From: Oligoflexales bacterium
GTDB lineage: Bacteria > Bdellovibrionota_B > Oligoflexia > Oligoflexales > CACXFL01
NCBI GenBank assembly: GCA_028282865.1
Contig: JANQHA010000639.1
Span: forward strand, 1 to 6,659
DNA: 6,659 nt
Direction: 5' to 3'
The notes under the pieces: generated by a model
Seen by the model: only the letters and a program-made list of their open reading frames with translations
Databases searched by the model: none
What the model was told of the DNA's origin: nothing
Program-made: the position numbers and the translations under genes
In this document: piece by piece, positions 1 to 5,088 of the stretch
Layout: each line of letters opens with the position of its first letter
How positions within the stretch are numbered: the stretch's first letter is position 1

Positions 1-448
1 GTTTCATAGACCTCGAGTTATCGATAACAATCAGTAGATCGATGCTTCCGCTCGTGTCATTTTGTTCGAAGCTTTCATTTATTACCCGGCCTTTCTGTCC
101 TTGGATAAAACGGTCAGTGACCTTCTCCCTAATGGGTTGTCGGTAGCTTTGGGAGTACTCCCTGGTATCTGATCTCAATGTTAAGGTTGATTGAATGGAT
201 TTATCGTCAAAGTTAGTTTGCACAGATTGATTTGCCACTGTTCCAGCTGTAAAATTTCTCTCTATTTGGCTAAAGAGTAATGGCTGCTTTGTAGGTGCTT
301 TTTGATCTGGATTAACTTCCGAGTCGGCATCTTTGACGACTTCTTCTTTTTTATAATCTTCCCACTGGGGTACTGTTCTTCCGCCACGGAAGTTAGTGGA
401 CTCGTTGCATGATATGAATCCTAAGATTATGAAATATAAAAGTTTCAT
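1..448 (-). CDS. VWA-domain lipoprotein, N-terminal part (runs off the left edge)
   Basis: Reading the minus strand from ATG at 448 gives 149 residues with no stop before the window edge, so only the N-terminal part is visible. It begins MKLLYFIILGFISC: a short signal peptide with a lipobox ending at Cys14, so it should be lipidated and membrane anchored. Asn, not Asp, follows the Cys, which under the E. coli sorting rule favours the outer membrane. Residues 15-135 are polar, low in hydrophobics and probably an extended linker. Near the edge, residues 137-148 read IDLLIVIDNSRSM: a hydrophobic beta strand followed by DxSxS (Asp143, Ser145, Ser147), the metal-ion-dependent adhesion site of von Willebrand A domains. 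The start is supported by AAGGA at 456-460, seven bases upstream. VWA lipoproteins generally bind protein ligands at the cell surface; the ligand here is unknown. The family call is firm for the visible motif; the rest of the VWA fold lies outside the window. Confidence 0.85.
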   Translation of the reverse strand, partial: MKLLYFIILGFISCNESTNFRGGRTVPQWEDYKKEEVVKDADSEVNPDQKAPTKQPLLFSQIERNFTAGTVANQSVQTNFDDKSIQSTLTLRSDTREYSQSYRQPIREKVTDRFIQGQKGRVINESFEQNDTSGSIDLLIVIDNSRSMK

Positions 449-455
449 TACGCAA

Positions 456-460
456 TCCTT
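456..460 (-). promoter_or_regulatory. Ribosome binding site of the VWA lipoprotein gene
   Basis: AAGGA on the minus strand lies seven bases before the ATG at 448. This is good Shine-Dalgarno spacing and fixes the start of the lipoprotein gene. Confidence 0.7.
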
Positions 461-487
461 CGCGTTTAATCCAAGATTAGTTTCGGG

Positions 488-499
488 ATTTTGCAAAAT
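488..499. repeat. 12-bp perfect palindrome ATTTTGCAAAAT
   Basis: A perfect 12-bp palindrome lies about 40 bases upstream of the VWA lipoprotein start and about 45 bases past the end of the RNHCP gene. It could be a repressor or activator site for the lipoprotein gene. It is AT-rich, so chance is possible, and no clear -10/-35 pair was found beside it. Confidence 0.3.
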
Positions 500-543
500 A
501 TCTTTATGAGTAAAGGTTATTATTTCGAAAGAATACTTAGGAA

Positions 544-879
544 CTAAGGAGTTTTACCAGGTAACTGTAGTAATAAATCATAGTCATCGGCTTGCTTTAA
601 GTCCTCTAACAAAGCGATATTATTTTTGACTTCTCCACACTTTTCACAAATATAAAAAATGATAATACCTTTCTTTGGGTGGTTGCTATAGCCGGTAGGT
701 CTCATCATACCTTGGCAGTGATTGGCTCGGTCTCCAGGAGAACTGTCGACGTGCTTTGAGTAAAGGCAGAAAGGGCAATGGTTTCTGCAGGTTGATGAAG
801 CTTTAGGTACCTCTTTGTGACAGTTTTCGCAGGTGAAGGGTTCATTAATTCTAGTAAATTTTTTTTGCTTTTCGCTAAT
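544..879 (-). CDS. RNHCP-family zinc-ribbon protein with a probable ATT start
   Basis: This minus-strand reading frame encodes about 111 residues. It carries the diagnostic RNHCP core: RNHCPFC at residues 32-38, followed by SKHVD, PGDR and CQGMMRP, as in the RNHCP (PF12647-type) family of small presumed metal-binding proteins. Cysteines fall at 17, 20, 31, 35, 38, 55, 78 and 81, including two CxxC knuckles (CENC and CEKC), so one or two zinc ribbons are likely. The biochemical function of the family is not established. Between the upstream in-frame stop (901-903) and the first CxxC there is no ATG, GTG or TTG. The best start is ATT at 877-879, because GGAG at 886-889 sits six bases upstream; a CTG at 889-891 is the alternative and has no ribosome binding site. 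The conserved residues are all intact and no frameshift is visible, so the gene looks functional despite its start. It is divergent from the calcium-binding lipoprotein gene. Confidence 0.8.
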   Translation of the reverse strand: MSEKQKKFTRINEPFTCENCHKEVPKASSTCRNHCPFCLYSKHVDSSPGDRANHCQGMMRPTGYSNHPKKGIIIFYICEKCGEVKNNIALLEDLKQADDYDLLLQLPGKTP

Positions 880-885
880 ATGGTG

Positions 886-889
886 CTCC
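886..889 (-). promoter_or_regulatory. Ribosome binding site deciding the ATT start of the RNHCP gene
   Basis: GGAG on the minus strand is followed by CACCAT and then ATT, a six-base spacing. It is the only good Shine-Dalgarno sequence near the 5' end of the frame and is the reason ATT is preferred as the start codon. Confidence 0.5.
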
Positions 890-923
890 AGGCTGGGGCT
901 TTAGTTTGTCTAAACCTTCATGG

Positions 924-951
924 TTGTAATCTATTGATTTTTAAGTATAAA
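924..951 (+). promoter_or_regulatory. Candidate promoter for the calcium-binding lipoprotein gene
   Basis: TTGTAA (924-929) and TATAAA (946-951) are 16 bases apart, a fair sigma-70-like pair. It lies in the divergent gap between the RNHCP and lipoprotein genes and would start RNA near 958, leaving a leader of about 115 bases to the preferred TTG start. The call rests on the hexamers alone. Confidence 0.3.
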
Positions 952-1061
952 CCGAATATCAAATATTATTGATGGTCACTACTAAAATCTGCTTTCCCCC
1001 TAAATGTTTTGAAGAAAATGCCGAAAGATGATTGTGGCCCTATATTTTTTAGGTCTCAAAG

Positions 1062-1068
1062 AAAGGGA
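1062..1068 (+). promoter_or_regulatory. Ribosome binding site selecting TTG 1075 as the lipoprotein start
   Basis: AAAGGGA is followed six bases later by an in-frame TTG at 1075. The upstream candidates (TTG at 1009, ATG at 1018) and the downstream ATG at 1093 have no comparable site. Confidence 0.55.
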
Positions 1069-1074
1069 ATTCTT

Positions 1075-2457
1075 TTGTTACCGAAAGCTATCATGACGTT
1101 CGCAACTATTGCCCTAGCATCGATGTTATCGACGTGCAGTGGTAGTGGTGGTGGCTCTGGTGGTGGTGGTGCGAGTGCGGCATCAGAGGTTACCGGTACC
1201 ATAGCTAGCCAGACTGGCAACACTAGTGACTTTGAAGGCTGGATTATGCTTCTGGTGAATACGGCAACCGGCGAATCGCGATCTTCGGTGATTACATCAT
1301 CTGGCGCCTACAGTTTTAGCCAGGTGGATATGAGTGCGAGTTATACTTTGGTACTTTTAAATATAGATTACCGGGTAGCTTCGGTACTGTCATGGGTAGC
1401 TACCGACCAAACTAATAAGGCTTATCAATACTTTAATCTTAAGACAAATACGATTCCCCGGATTACTCATAAAGGTCCAAGCATGGAGCTCTCTGATCTT
1501 GATGCTGTCACTGTAATAACTACCTCATCGGCAAAGGACAGCGACGGGGACGGTATTGTCAACGGAATGGAGACAAGTACTTCTCTCGCAGCGGTATCTA
1601 ATGAGGGCTCTGGTTTTGAACTGGCGGATGAGGATGCAGATAGCATAGATAACGAATCCGATACCGACATAGATGGTGATGGATTACTTAATTGGTTTGA
1701 CAGCGATGATGATGATAATGGCACAGTAGATGTATTTGACCTAGATGCAAATGCTGACTTGATCACCGATTCTAACCAGACCAATAGTGATCACTATTTT
1801 GGTTCAGAAGTCGAATATATCGCTGTTCAGTATTTTATGGACTCAAGCGAAAATAGGTCGATTCGAATTGTAGCCAAGTTAGCTGCTGGGTTTTCACCTA
1901 CCGCGGTAACGGTGAAAGGGCCAGATGACTTGTTTGATGGCGCCAATATACTGGTAGCATCTGATGGAAATGAAGAAGAAAGCTCGATATGGGACAACAG
2001 TTTAAGTGACGATGGGGCGAGTTTTGATGACTCTGCATCAGATCAACTATATGGTAGAAAGGTCAGGCTTGGCACTGGCAAATACCCAAAGAGTGACCAA
2101 GTCATTCTTATAAGCATCAACATGGGATCTTACACCCGGGAATTCCCGTTTACCTTTCCAAATATAACCTCAGCAAGCATTAGTTTTGCCTATTCTTCAA
2201 ACGTAGTTACTAAATCCGGGTCACCATTTGGCTCTGATCTAACTTCTTATCTATGGTCGGTATCGGTTTATAACAGTAGTGGTAACTTAGTCCATGCATC
2301 TGCTTCTATCGAAGGTTCGACCTCTACCTATACAATTCCTTCAACTGATATTCCAAGTGGCACTACCTACTCAGGAAAAGTATTTGCCAAGTCTTATGAG
2401 AGAGTGTCTGGATATCCGGTTTATGTAGTAGAGAGTTCGCTTAAGACTTTGAATTAG
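1075..2457 (+). CDS. Secreted lipoprotein with DxDxDG calcium-binding repeats
   Basis: From TTG at 1075 the product is 461 residues. It starts MLPKAIMTFATIALASMLSTC, a signal peptide of normal length whose lipobox Leu-Ser-Thr precedes Cys21. A flexible Gly/Ser linker follows (about 23-32). Residues 37-108 look like a small beta sandwich of the carboxypeptidase-regulatory or Ig-like kind. At 155-160 DSDGDG, and again at about 195-226, there are acidic DxDxDG-type loops like thrombospondin type 3 or EF-hand-like calcium sites. The C-terminal 110 residues are rich in Ser, Thr and Tyr and resemble a fibronectin-III or Ig-like beta domain. It is probably a surface-anchored, calcium-stabilised protein involved in adhesion or envelope structure; this is inference. 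The frame is open back to TTG at 1009, which would add 22 residues and give an unusually long n-region, so the start with a ribosome binding site is preferred. Its neighbour across the RNHCP gene is also a lipoprotein. Confidence 0.8.
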   Translation: MLPKAIMTFATIALASMLSTCSGSGGGSGGGGASAASEVTGTIASQTGNTSDFEGWIMLLVNTATGESRSSVITSSGAYSFSQVDMSASYTLVLLNIDYRVASVLSWVATDQTNKAYQYFNLKTNTIPRITHKGPSMELSDLDAVTVITTSSAKDSDGDGIVNGMETSTSLAAVSNEGSGFELADEDADSIDNESDTDIDGDGLLNWFDSDDDDNGTVDVFDLDANADLITDSNQTNSDHYFGSEVEYIAVQYFMDSSENRSIRIVAKLAAGFSPTAVTVKGPDDLFDGANILVASDGNEEESSIWDNSLSDDGASFDDSASDQLYGRKVRLGTGKYPKSDQVILISINMGSYTREFPFTFPNITSASISFAYSSNVVTKSGSPFGSDLTSYLWSVSVYNSSGNLVHASASIEGSTSTYTIPSTDIPSGTTYSGKVFAKSYERVSGYPVYVVESSLKTLN

Positions 2458-2508
2458 TATTCTTTTATAAAGACAAATGCCTCTTTTGATAAATATTTAT
2501 AAACAATT

Positions 2509-2871
2509 TTAGTTAGTTACAACCTTGTAGTTTGTATCGTATCTTGTTTCTAATTGATTGATTTTGCTTGAAAGGCTTTTATAATTTGAGGCGAACTCTC
2601 TGGTACGAACGAAAGCTCTAATAATCTCTATATTCACCATTATTGCTGTCTCACTATTCAGAACAGAACTAACCATCGCAACTCCCTGTTCGGTGAATGC
2701 ATACGGAGGAGTTCGACGGCCTCCCCATCCACGTAAATTTGCACTTTCATATTTTAGAGATCGATATTCTTGGGCTGAAAGTTGGAACATGAAGTCTAGT
2801 GGGAAACGGCCTCTATGTCGTTTAATCGCCTGTACTATAACCTTTGTCTCTACTCCATACATCTTAGCCAA
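2509..2871 (-). CDS. ORF6N-domain DNA-binding protein, N-terminally incomplete
   Basis: The minus-strand product matches the ORF6N domain of phage antirepressor-type proteins. Visible family motifs are DLAKMYGVETK, RFPLDFMFQL, GGRRTPPYAFTEQGVAM, SSVLNSETAI and IIRAFVRTRE. A coiled-coil-like tail follows (SSKINQLETRYDTNYKVV), then an early stop. Intact relatives begin with about ten more residues leading into a V-x-L-D-x-D-L-A motif. Here that homology continues upstream of the TTG at 2871 (EVVLDQDLA), back to an in-frame stop at 2935-2937, but no ATG, GTG or TTG occurs in that stretch; a CTG at 2905-2907 is the only near-canonical start. The TTG has AGGA only one base away, which is too close. 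Either a rare start is used at about 2907 or this is a 5'-truncated remnant. It lies head-to-head with epmC and tail-to-tail with the lipoprotein gene, with no other phage genes in view. The domain family is firm; whether it is functional is uncertain. Confidence 0.75.
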   Translation of the reverse strand: MAKMYGVETKVIVQAIKRHRGRFPLDFMFQLSAQEYRSLKYESANLRGWGGRRTPPYAFTEQGVAMVSSVLNSETAIMVNIEIIRAFVRTREFASNYKSLSSKINQLETRYDTNYKVVTN

Positions 2872-2936
2872 GTCCTGATCTAGAACTACCTCGTGTTTTG
2901 TAGACAGGTATTCTTTATTTTTATTCTTTTTATCCT

Positions 2937-2946
2937 AATTGCAATT
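2937..2946. repeat. 10-bp palindrome AATTGCAATT in the ORF6N/epmC divergent gap
   Basis: A perfect 10-bp palindrome lies between the two divergent genes and overlaps the candidate -35 box of epmC. A dyad here could be bound by a regulator, possibly the adjacent ORF6N protein, but that is speculation. The short, AT-rich sequence could be chance. Confidence 0.25.
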
Positions 2947-2966
2947 TCGACATAATTATTTAAATA
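2939..2966 (+). promoter_or_regulatory. Candidate weak promoter for epmC giving a near-leaderless mRNA
   Basis: TTGCAA (2939-2944) and TAAATA (2961-2966) are 16 bases apart, preceded by a T-rich tract at about 2905-2936 that could act like an UP element. RNA would begin near 2973, almost at the epmC ATG at 2975, which agrees with the lack of any Shine-Dalgarno sequence there. The hexamers are poor. Confidence 0.25.
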
Positions 2967-2974
2967 TCACGTCT

Positions 2975-3550
2975 ATGAATGCAACGATGACCAATAACCC
3001 AGATGTAACTTCTCTGGCTGAACTCTTTGATGAGTTGTTTTACGAACGGTGGAATACTCGTTTAGAACCGTCCGATTCAGACCCCATTTATCTGCCCGTT
3101 TCTGATGATTGCCCTTATAACCGTATCTTGTACTACAAAGATTTTTTCTCGAGTGCGCTACATGAGATAAGCCATTGGTGTATTGCTGGATCTGATCGGC
3201 GAACTCAGGTTGATTTTGGTTATTGGTATAATCCGCAGAGAACGACCGCTGAGGAGCAGGAGTTGTTTGAAAGGTTCGAAGCTAAGGTTCAAGGATTGGA
3301 ATGGGTTTTTAGCTCTGCTGCAGGTAAGGAGTTTTTTGTTAGTTGTGACTGCTTTGATCAGTCGTTGCTTGATCTAAATAGGTTTAGAAAGTCTGTTACG
3401 ATGGAAGCTTTGCGGATTGTTGATTCAAGTTCTTTGCCTCTAAGGACGGAGATATTTATTAAAGCGCTACAGAAGCGGTTTGGGGTAGAGAAAGAGCACT
3501 TCTATAGGTGTTGGGAACAGGTACGTACTGGAGTGACCTTGCCTGGGTAG
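2975..3550 (+). CDS. epmC: Elongation factor P hydroxylase
   Basis: The product (191 residues from ATG 2975) matches EpmC/YfcM along its length. Shared blocks include NTRL near residue 27, DPIYLP (36-41), PYNRI (47-51), HEISHWCIAG (63-72), VDFGYWY (79-85), VSCD (122-125) and FIKALQ (161-166). EpmC hydroxylates the lysine of EF-P that EpmA and EpmB have modified with beta-lysine. EF-P relieves ribosome stalling at polyproline stretches. His63, Glu64 and His67 of the HExxH-like motif are the expected iron ligands. The frame is open back to TTG at 2939, but the extra 12 residues have no family similarity; ATG at 2975 is chosen, and ATG at 2987 is also possible. None has a clear ribosome binding site. 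The E. coli protein has 182 residues, so the length is normal. No epmA, epmB or efp is nearby. A hairpin follows 79 bases after the stop. Confidence 0.93.
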   Translation: MNATMTNNPDVTSLAELFDELFYERWNTRLEPSDSDPIYLPVSDDCPYNRILYYKDFFSSALHEISHWCIAGSDRRTQVDFGYWYNPQRTTAEEQELFERFEAKVQGLEWVFSSAAGKEFFVSCDCFDQSLLDLNRFRKSVTMEALRIVDSSSLPLRTEIFIKALQKRFGVEKEHFYRCWEQVRTGVTLPG

Positions 3551-3584
3551 GGGTTGTTGAGTTGCAAAACTTCTTAGGTCCGAT

Positions 3585-3612
3585 GTTTCATTGGGGTGGT
3601 GAATATTATAAT
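3585..3612 (+). promoter_or_regulatory. Candidate promoter just upstream of the 3629 hairpin
   Basis: A perfect TATAAT at 3607-3612 has GTTTCA (3585-3590) 16 bases upstream, a poor -35. RNA started here would carry the 3629-3661 hairpin close to its 5' end. The surrounding sequence is AT-rich, so the match may be accidental. Confidence 0.2.
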
Positions 3613-3628
3613 TATTTCAATGTCTTAC

Positions 3629-3661
3629 AATCTTGAAGTCACAATCTGTGACCTCAAGATT
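3629..3661 (+). terminator. Strong hairpin after epmC, probable terminator
   Basis: Arms 3629-3643 and 3647-3661 form a 15-bp stem with one mismatch and a three-base loop. It starts 79 bases after the epmC stop. The following bases are TTTAAGTATTT, a weak U-tract, so it is less typical than a textbook intrinsic terminator. It could instead stabilise the 3' end of the mRNA or belong to a separate RNA. Confidence 0.5.
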
Positions 3662-3785
3662 TTAAGTATTTAAAACTACGATGTTTTATTCCGTCCAAAA
3701 GCAATTGGCTCATCGGGCTGCTTTTCTGATTAGTGTCGTTGCCTCACTCTTCTAAACTCTCGGATCAGCCTTATAGTGGAAAACA

Positions 3786-3830
3786 GCTCAAAATGAGCGA
3801 TTTCTTAGATTCTTCGCTCATTTTGAGCGA
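3786..3830. repeat. Pair of TGAGCGA palindromes forming a nested inverted repeat
   Basis: GCTCAAAATGAGC (3786-3798) and TCGCTCATTTTGAGCGA (3814-3830) are each palindromic around a three-base centre. Together 3786-3800 and 3814-3828 form a perfect 15-bp inverted repeat with a 13-base spacer. The centres are 30 bp apart, close to three helical turns, so two dimeric regulators could bind on the same DNA face. The right copy overlaps a possible -35 box at 3823. The motif GAGCGAnnnCTTAG also occurs as a direct repeat at 3795 and 3825. A cruciform or RNA hairpin is the alternative reading. Confidence 0.6.
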
Positions 3831-3851
3831 ATACTTAGGTATGTGTATTCT
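3823..3851 (+). promoter_or_regulatory. Candidate promoter overlapping the right TGAGCGA palindrome
   Basis: TTGAGC (3823-3828) and TATTCT (3846-3851) are separated by exactly 17 bases. Each matches four of six consensus positions. The -35 lies inside the right palindrome, the position expected for repressor control. RNA would start near 3858 and would cover no reading frame of note but would include the 3894-3926 and 3955-3990 stems. Confidence 0.3.
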
Positions 3852-3857
3852 TAAAAG

Positions 3858-4021
3858 CTAACAAAAGAATATAGCAAGTAACTTAATAAAAAGGGTATCT
3901 GCAAAATCATAATTGCGCGAGATACCATCTGACCATCAAGTCAATCGAAGAGTAAATAAATAGAAGGTGTAAGGAGTCGGGCTATTTATTGCAATTAAGG
4001 TGATTTTTTCGAAAGTTTTTT
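3858..4021 (+). ncRNA. Speculative small RNA with two stems
   Basis: If the promoter at 3823-3851 is real, its transcript would run about 160 bases to the T-runs at about 4003-4008 and 4014-4021. It would fold stems 3894-3900/3920-3926 (GGTATCT with AGATACC, extendable by two pairs past a bulge) and 3955-3963/3982-3990 (AATAAATAG with CTATTTATT). The second loop displays two purine-rich stretches, AAGGTG and AAGGAG, which resemble Shine-Dalgarno sequences. No known RNA family was recognised. Both ends are inferred. Confidence 0.2.
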
Positions 4022-4097
4022 TCTACCCTAATGGCCATTCCCATCTAAAGTATAGGAAAAATTTTCAACAGCTCTGTGATTTTTAATTTTGAAAACA

Positions 4098-4748
4098 CTA
4101 ACGACGAAGAAGAGAAGAGCGAAGAACCCACTTAATTCGAGTGGCCATTCCCCCACATCCCATAGTGCTCTCCGTCATCCTACCAACGGCCTCGATTAGA
4201 GTGCTTGAGATTGTTTCTACTTCTCCAGGTTTAAAGCCAGCTTTCTGTAGGCGATCAGTGTCAGCTAGACGTTTTGTAATACCCTGCTCTATGAACTCTT
4301 CCCAATGGTATTCACTCGGGGGAAAAAAGCGGCTGGCAGAGCCGACCGCTTCAAGATAAGCCCTGAATTGATTTGGTCTATCACTCCGATACATAATGTC
4401 CCCTACCAAGCTTAGCTCCCTACCAAAGAAAATTGCATTATTTTTCTTGATGGACTCAGCTAGCGCGTTAAGAACTTTGGTATTGAGTTGCAAGTTTGGT
4501 TTTCGCCGAGCGTAGGCATACAAGATTAGCGAATTACGGAGGTCAATTTGTCTCCAAAGCTCTTTATCTCCCCTGGGCTCATCGCCTTTTGCGACTTCAT
4601 CAAGAATTCTGTCAAGGTGCTTGGAAAACTCCTCCTGAGCTGCTGAATCGCGAAATTTATGTACGTACTCGGCAGCAATAGTCTGCAGATCATCGGCAAA
4701 AACTTTTGATGAAGCCACAAAACAAATAACTACTATTAAAAAACGCAA
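4098..4748 (-). CDS. Secreted (periplasmic) protein of unknown function
   Basis: The product is 216 residues from TTG at 4748. It starts with a clear signal peptide: Arg2, a hydrophobic core at 3-13, and Val-Phe-Ala at 16-18 before DD, a normal signal peptidase I site. The mature part is mainly predicted helical, charged, and without a family I recognise. There are only a few cysteines (Cys9 in the signal peptide and one near residue 198 in MGCGG), so there is no disulfide or zinc cluster. The C-terminus is basic (ends LRSSLLRR). Codons read normally and no frameshift is obvious. The start is supported by position: a strong promoter lies just upstream, the TTG gives a complete signal peptide, and GGGA lies four bases before it, which is close but usable. 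It is transcribed on its own, downstream of the ccm cluster on the same strand but separated by a candidate terminator and 341 bases. Confidence 0.7.
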   Translation of the reverse strand: MRFLIVVICFVASSKVFADDLQTIAAEYVHKFRDSAAQEEFSKHLDRILDEVAKGDEPRGDKELWRQIDLRNSLILYAYARRKPNLQLNTKVLNALAESIKKNNAIFFGRELSLVGDIMYRSDRPNQFRAYLEAVGSASRFFPPSEYHWEEFIEQGITKRLADTDRLQKAGFKPGEVETISSTLIEAVGRMTESTMGCGGMATRIKWVLRSSLLRR

Positions 4749-4784
4749 TATTTCCCACTATTAACTAGTTAAAATTTACTTGAA

Positions 4785-4814
4785 ATTATATTTGAAAACG
4801 ATAGTTGCAGTCAA
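4785..4814 (-). promoter_or_regulatory. Strong sigma-70-like promoter of the 216-residue secreted-protein gene
   Basis: On the minus strand TTGACT (4809-4814) and a perfect TATAAT (4785-4790) are 18 bases apart. RNA would start near 4778, about 30 bases before the TTG start at 4748. This is the best promoter in the window. Confidence 0.75.
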
Positions 4815-5021
4815 CCCCCATAACTATTTAACAGCAGGGCCACCGCATTTAATAGAACCCCATCTTCCACAACATTTCCTACGTCGATCAATTCATGAGA
4901 TACGGGTATAGATCGAGCGTGGTTCGAACTTTTCTAGAAAAATGGGGAAGCGGGCCTAAATATAATTGCATAAGTACTATCCATCAGAGTTAGAGGATGG
5001 ATCTCGCCTATGCAGATTTAG

Positions 5022-5047
5022 GAAAACAAGAAAGGTGTGCCAACACC
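5022..5047 (-). terminator. Candidate intrinsic terminator of the ccm operon
   Basis: On the minus strand GGTGT, loop TGGC and ACACC form a 5-bp GC-rich stem (5034-5047) followed by TTTCTTGTTTT. It lies about 40 bases after the stop of the 52-residue gene. The stem is short, but stem plus T-rich tract is in the right place and orientation. Confidence 0.45.
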
Positions 5048-5088
5048 ACAAGCCTCTCAGTTAAGCACTTGCCGACTACTAAACCACT

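Larger units (their letters stand above)
3551..4097. other. 547-base gene-free region rich in inverted repeats
   Basis: No convincing protein gene was found on either strand between the end of epmC and the end of the 216-residue secreted-protein gene, which points leftward. The stretch holds, in order, a near-perfect TATAAT at 3607-3612, a 15-bp hairpin (3629-3661), a weak 7-bp inverted repeat AAAAGCA/TGCTTTT (3697-3725), the paired TGAGCGA palindromes (3786-3830), an AT-rich 7-bp repeat (3846-3871), a 7-9-bp stem (3894-3926), a 9-bp stem (3955-3990) and two T-runs near 4003-4021. It may contain a small RNA gene or be decayed sequence. Confidence 0.5.
4749..5088. other. 340-base gene-free region between the ccm cluster and the secreted-protein gene
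   Basis: No convincing gene was found. The right end holds a candidate terminator for the ccm operon (5022-5047), the left end a strong minus-strand promoter (4785-4814). Between them is a 7-bp inverted repeat ATCCATC/GATGGAT (4979-4985 and 4996-5002) and only very short reading frames without ribosome binding sites. Confidence 0.6.

Noticed and set aside
1467..1784. A long minus-strand frame inside the calcium-binding lipoprotein gene
   Set aside because: Its Ser-rich sequence is the antisense shadow of the Asp/Ser codons of the lipoprotein; it has no ribosome binding site or domain.
2458..2508. A possible bidirectional terminator between the convergent lipoprotein and ORF6N genes (AAAGA and TCTTT arms)
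   Set aside because: The stem is only five AT-rich pairs with an eight-base loop, which is too weak to support.
531..3839. The 11-mer GAATACTTAGG at 531-541 and again at 3829-3839
   Set aside because: Only 11 bases are shared and the contexts differ, so there is no sign of a mobile element or attachment site.
4000..4086. A 28-residue GTG frame after the 3955-3990 hairpin
   Set aside because: The only purine-rich sequence, AAGG, overlaps the start codon, and the product has no recognisable features.
4043..4097. TTTTCAA/TTGAAAA inverted repeat after the 216-residue gene as its terminator
   Set aside because: Seven AT-dominated pairs with a 20-base loop would not make a stable terminator stem.
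4032..4152. An 11-bp direct repeat TGGCCATTCCC at 4032-4042 and 4142-4152
   Set aside because: The similarity does not extend beyond the 11 bases. One copy is in coding sequence and one outside, so chance is the simplest explanation.
4921..4929. GGTTCGAAC, resembling a tRNA T-loop
   Set aside because: The flanking bases do not form a T-stem and no acceptor, D or anticodon arm can be drawn around it.
4895..4993. A 32-residue plus-strand reading frame between the ccm cluster and the secreted-protein gene
   Set aside because: It has no ribosome binding site, no recognisable motif, and lies against the direction of both flanking genes.
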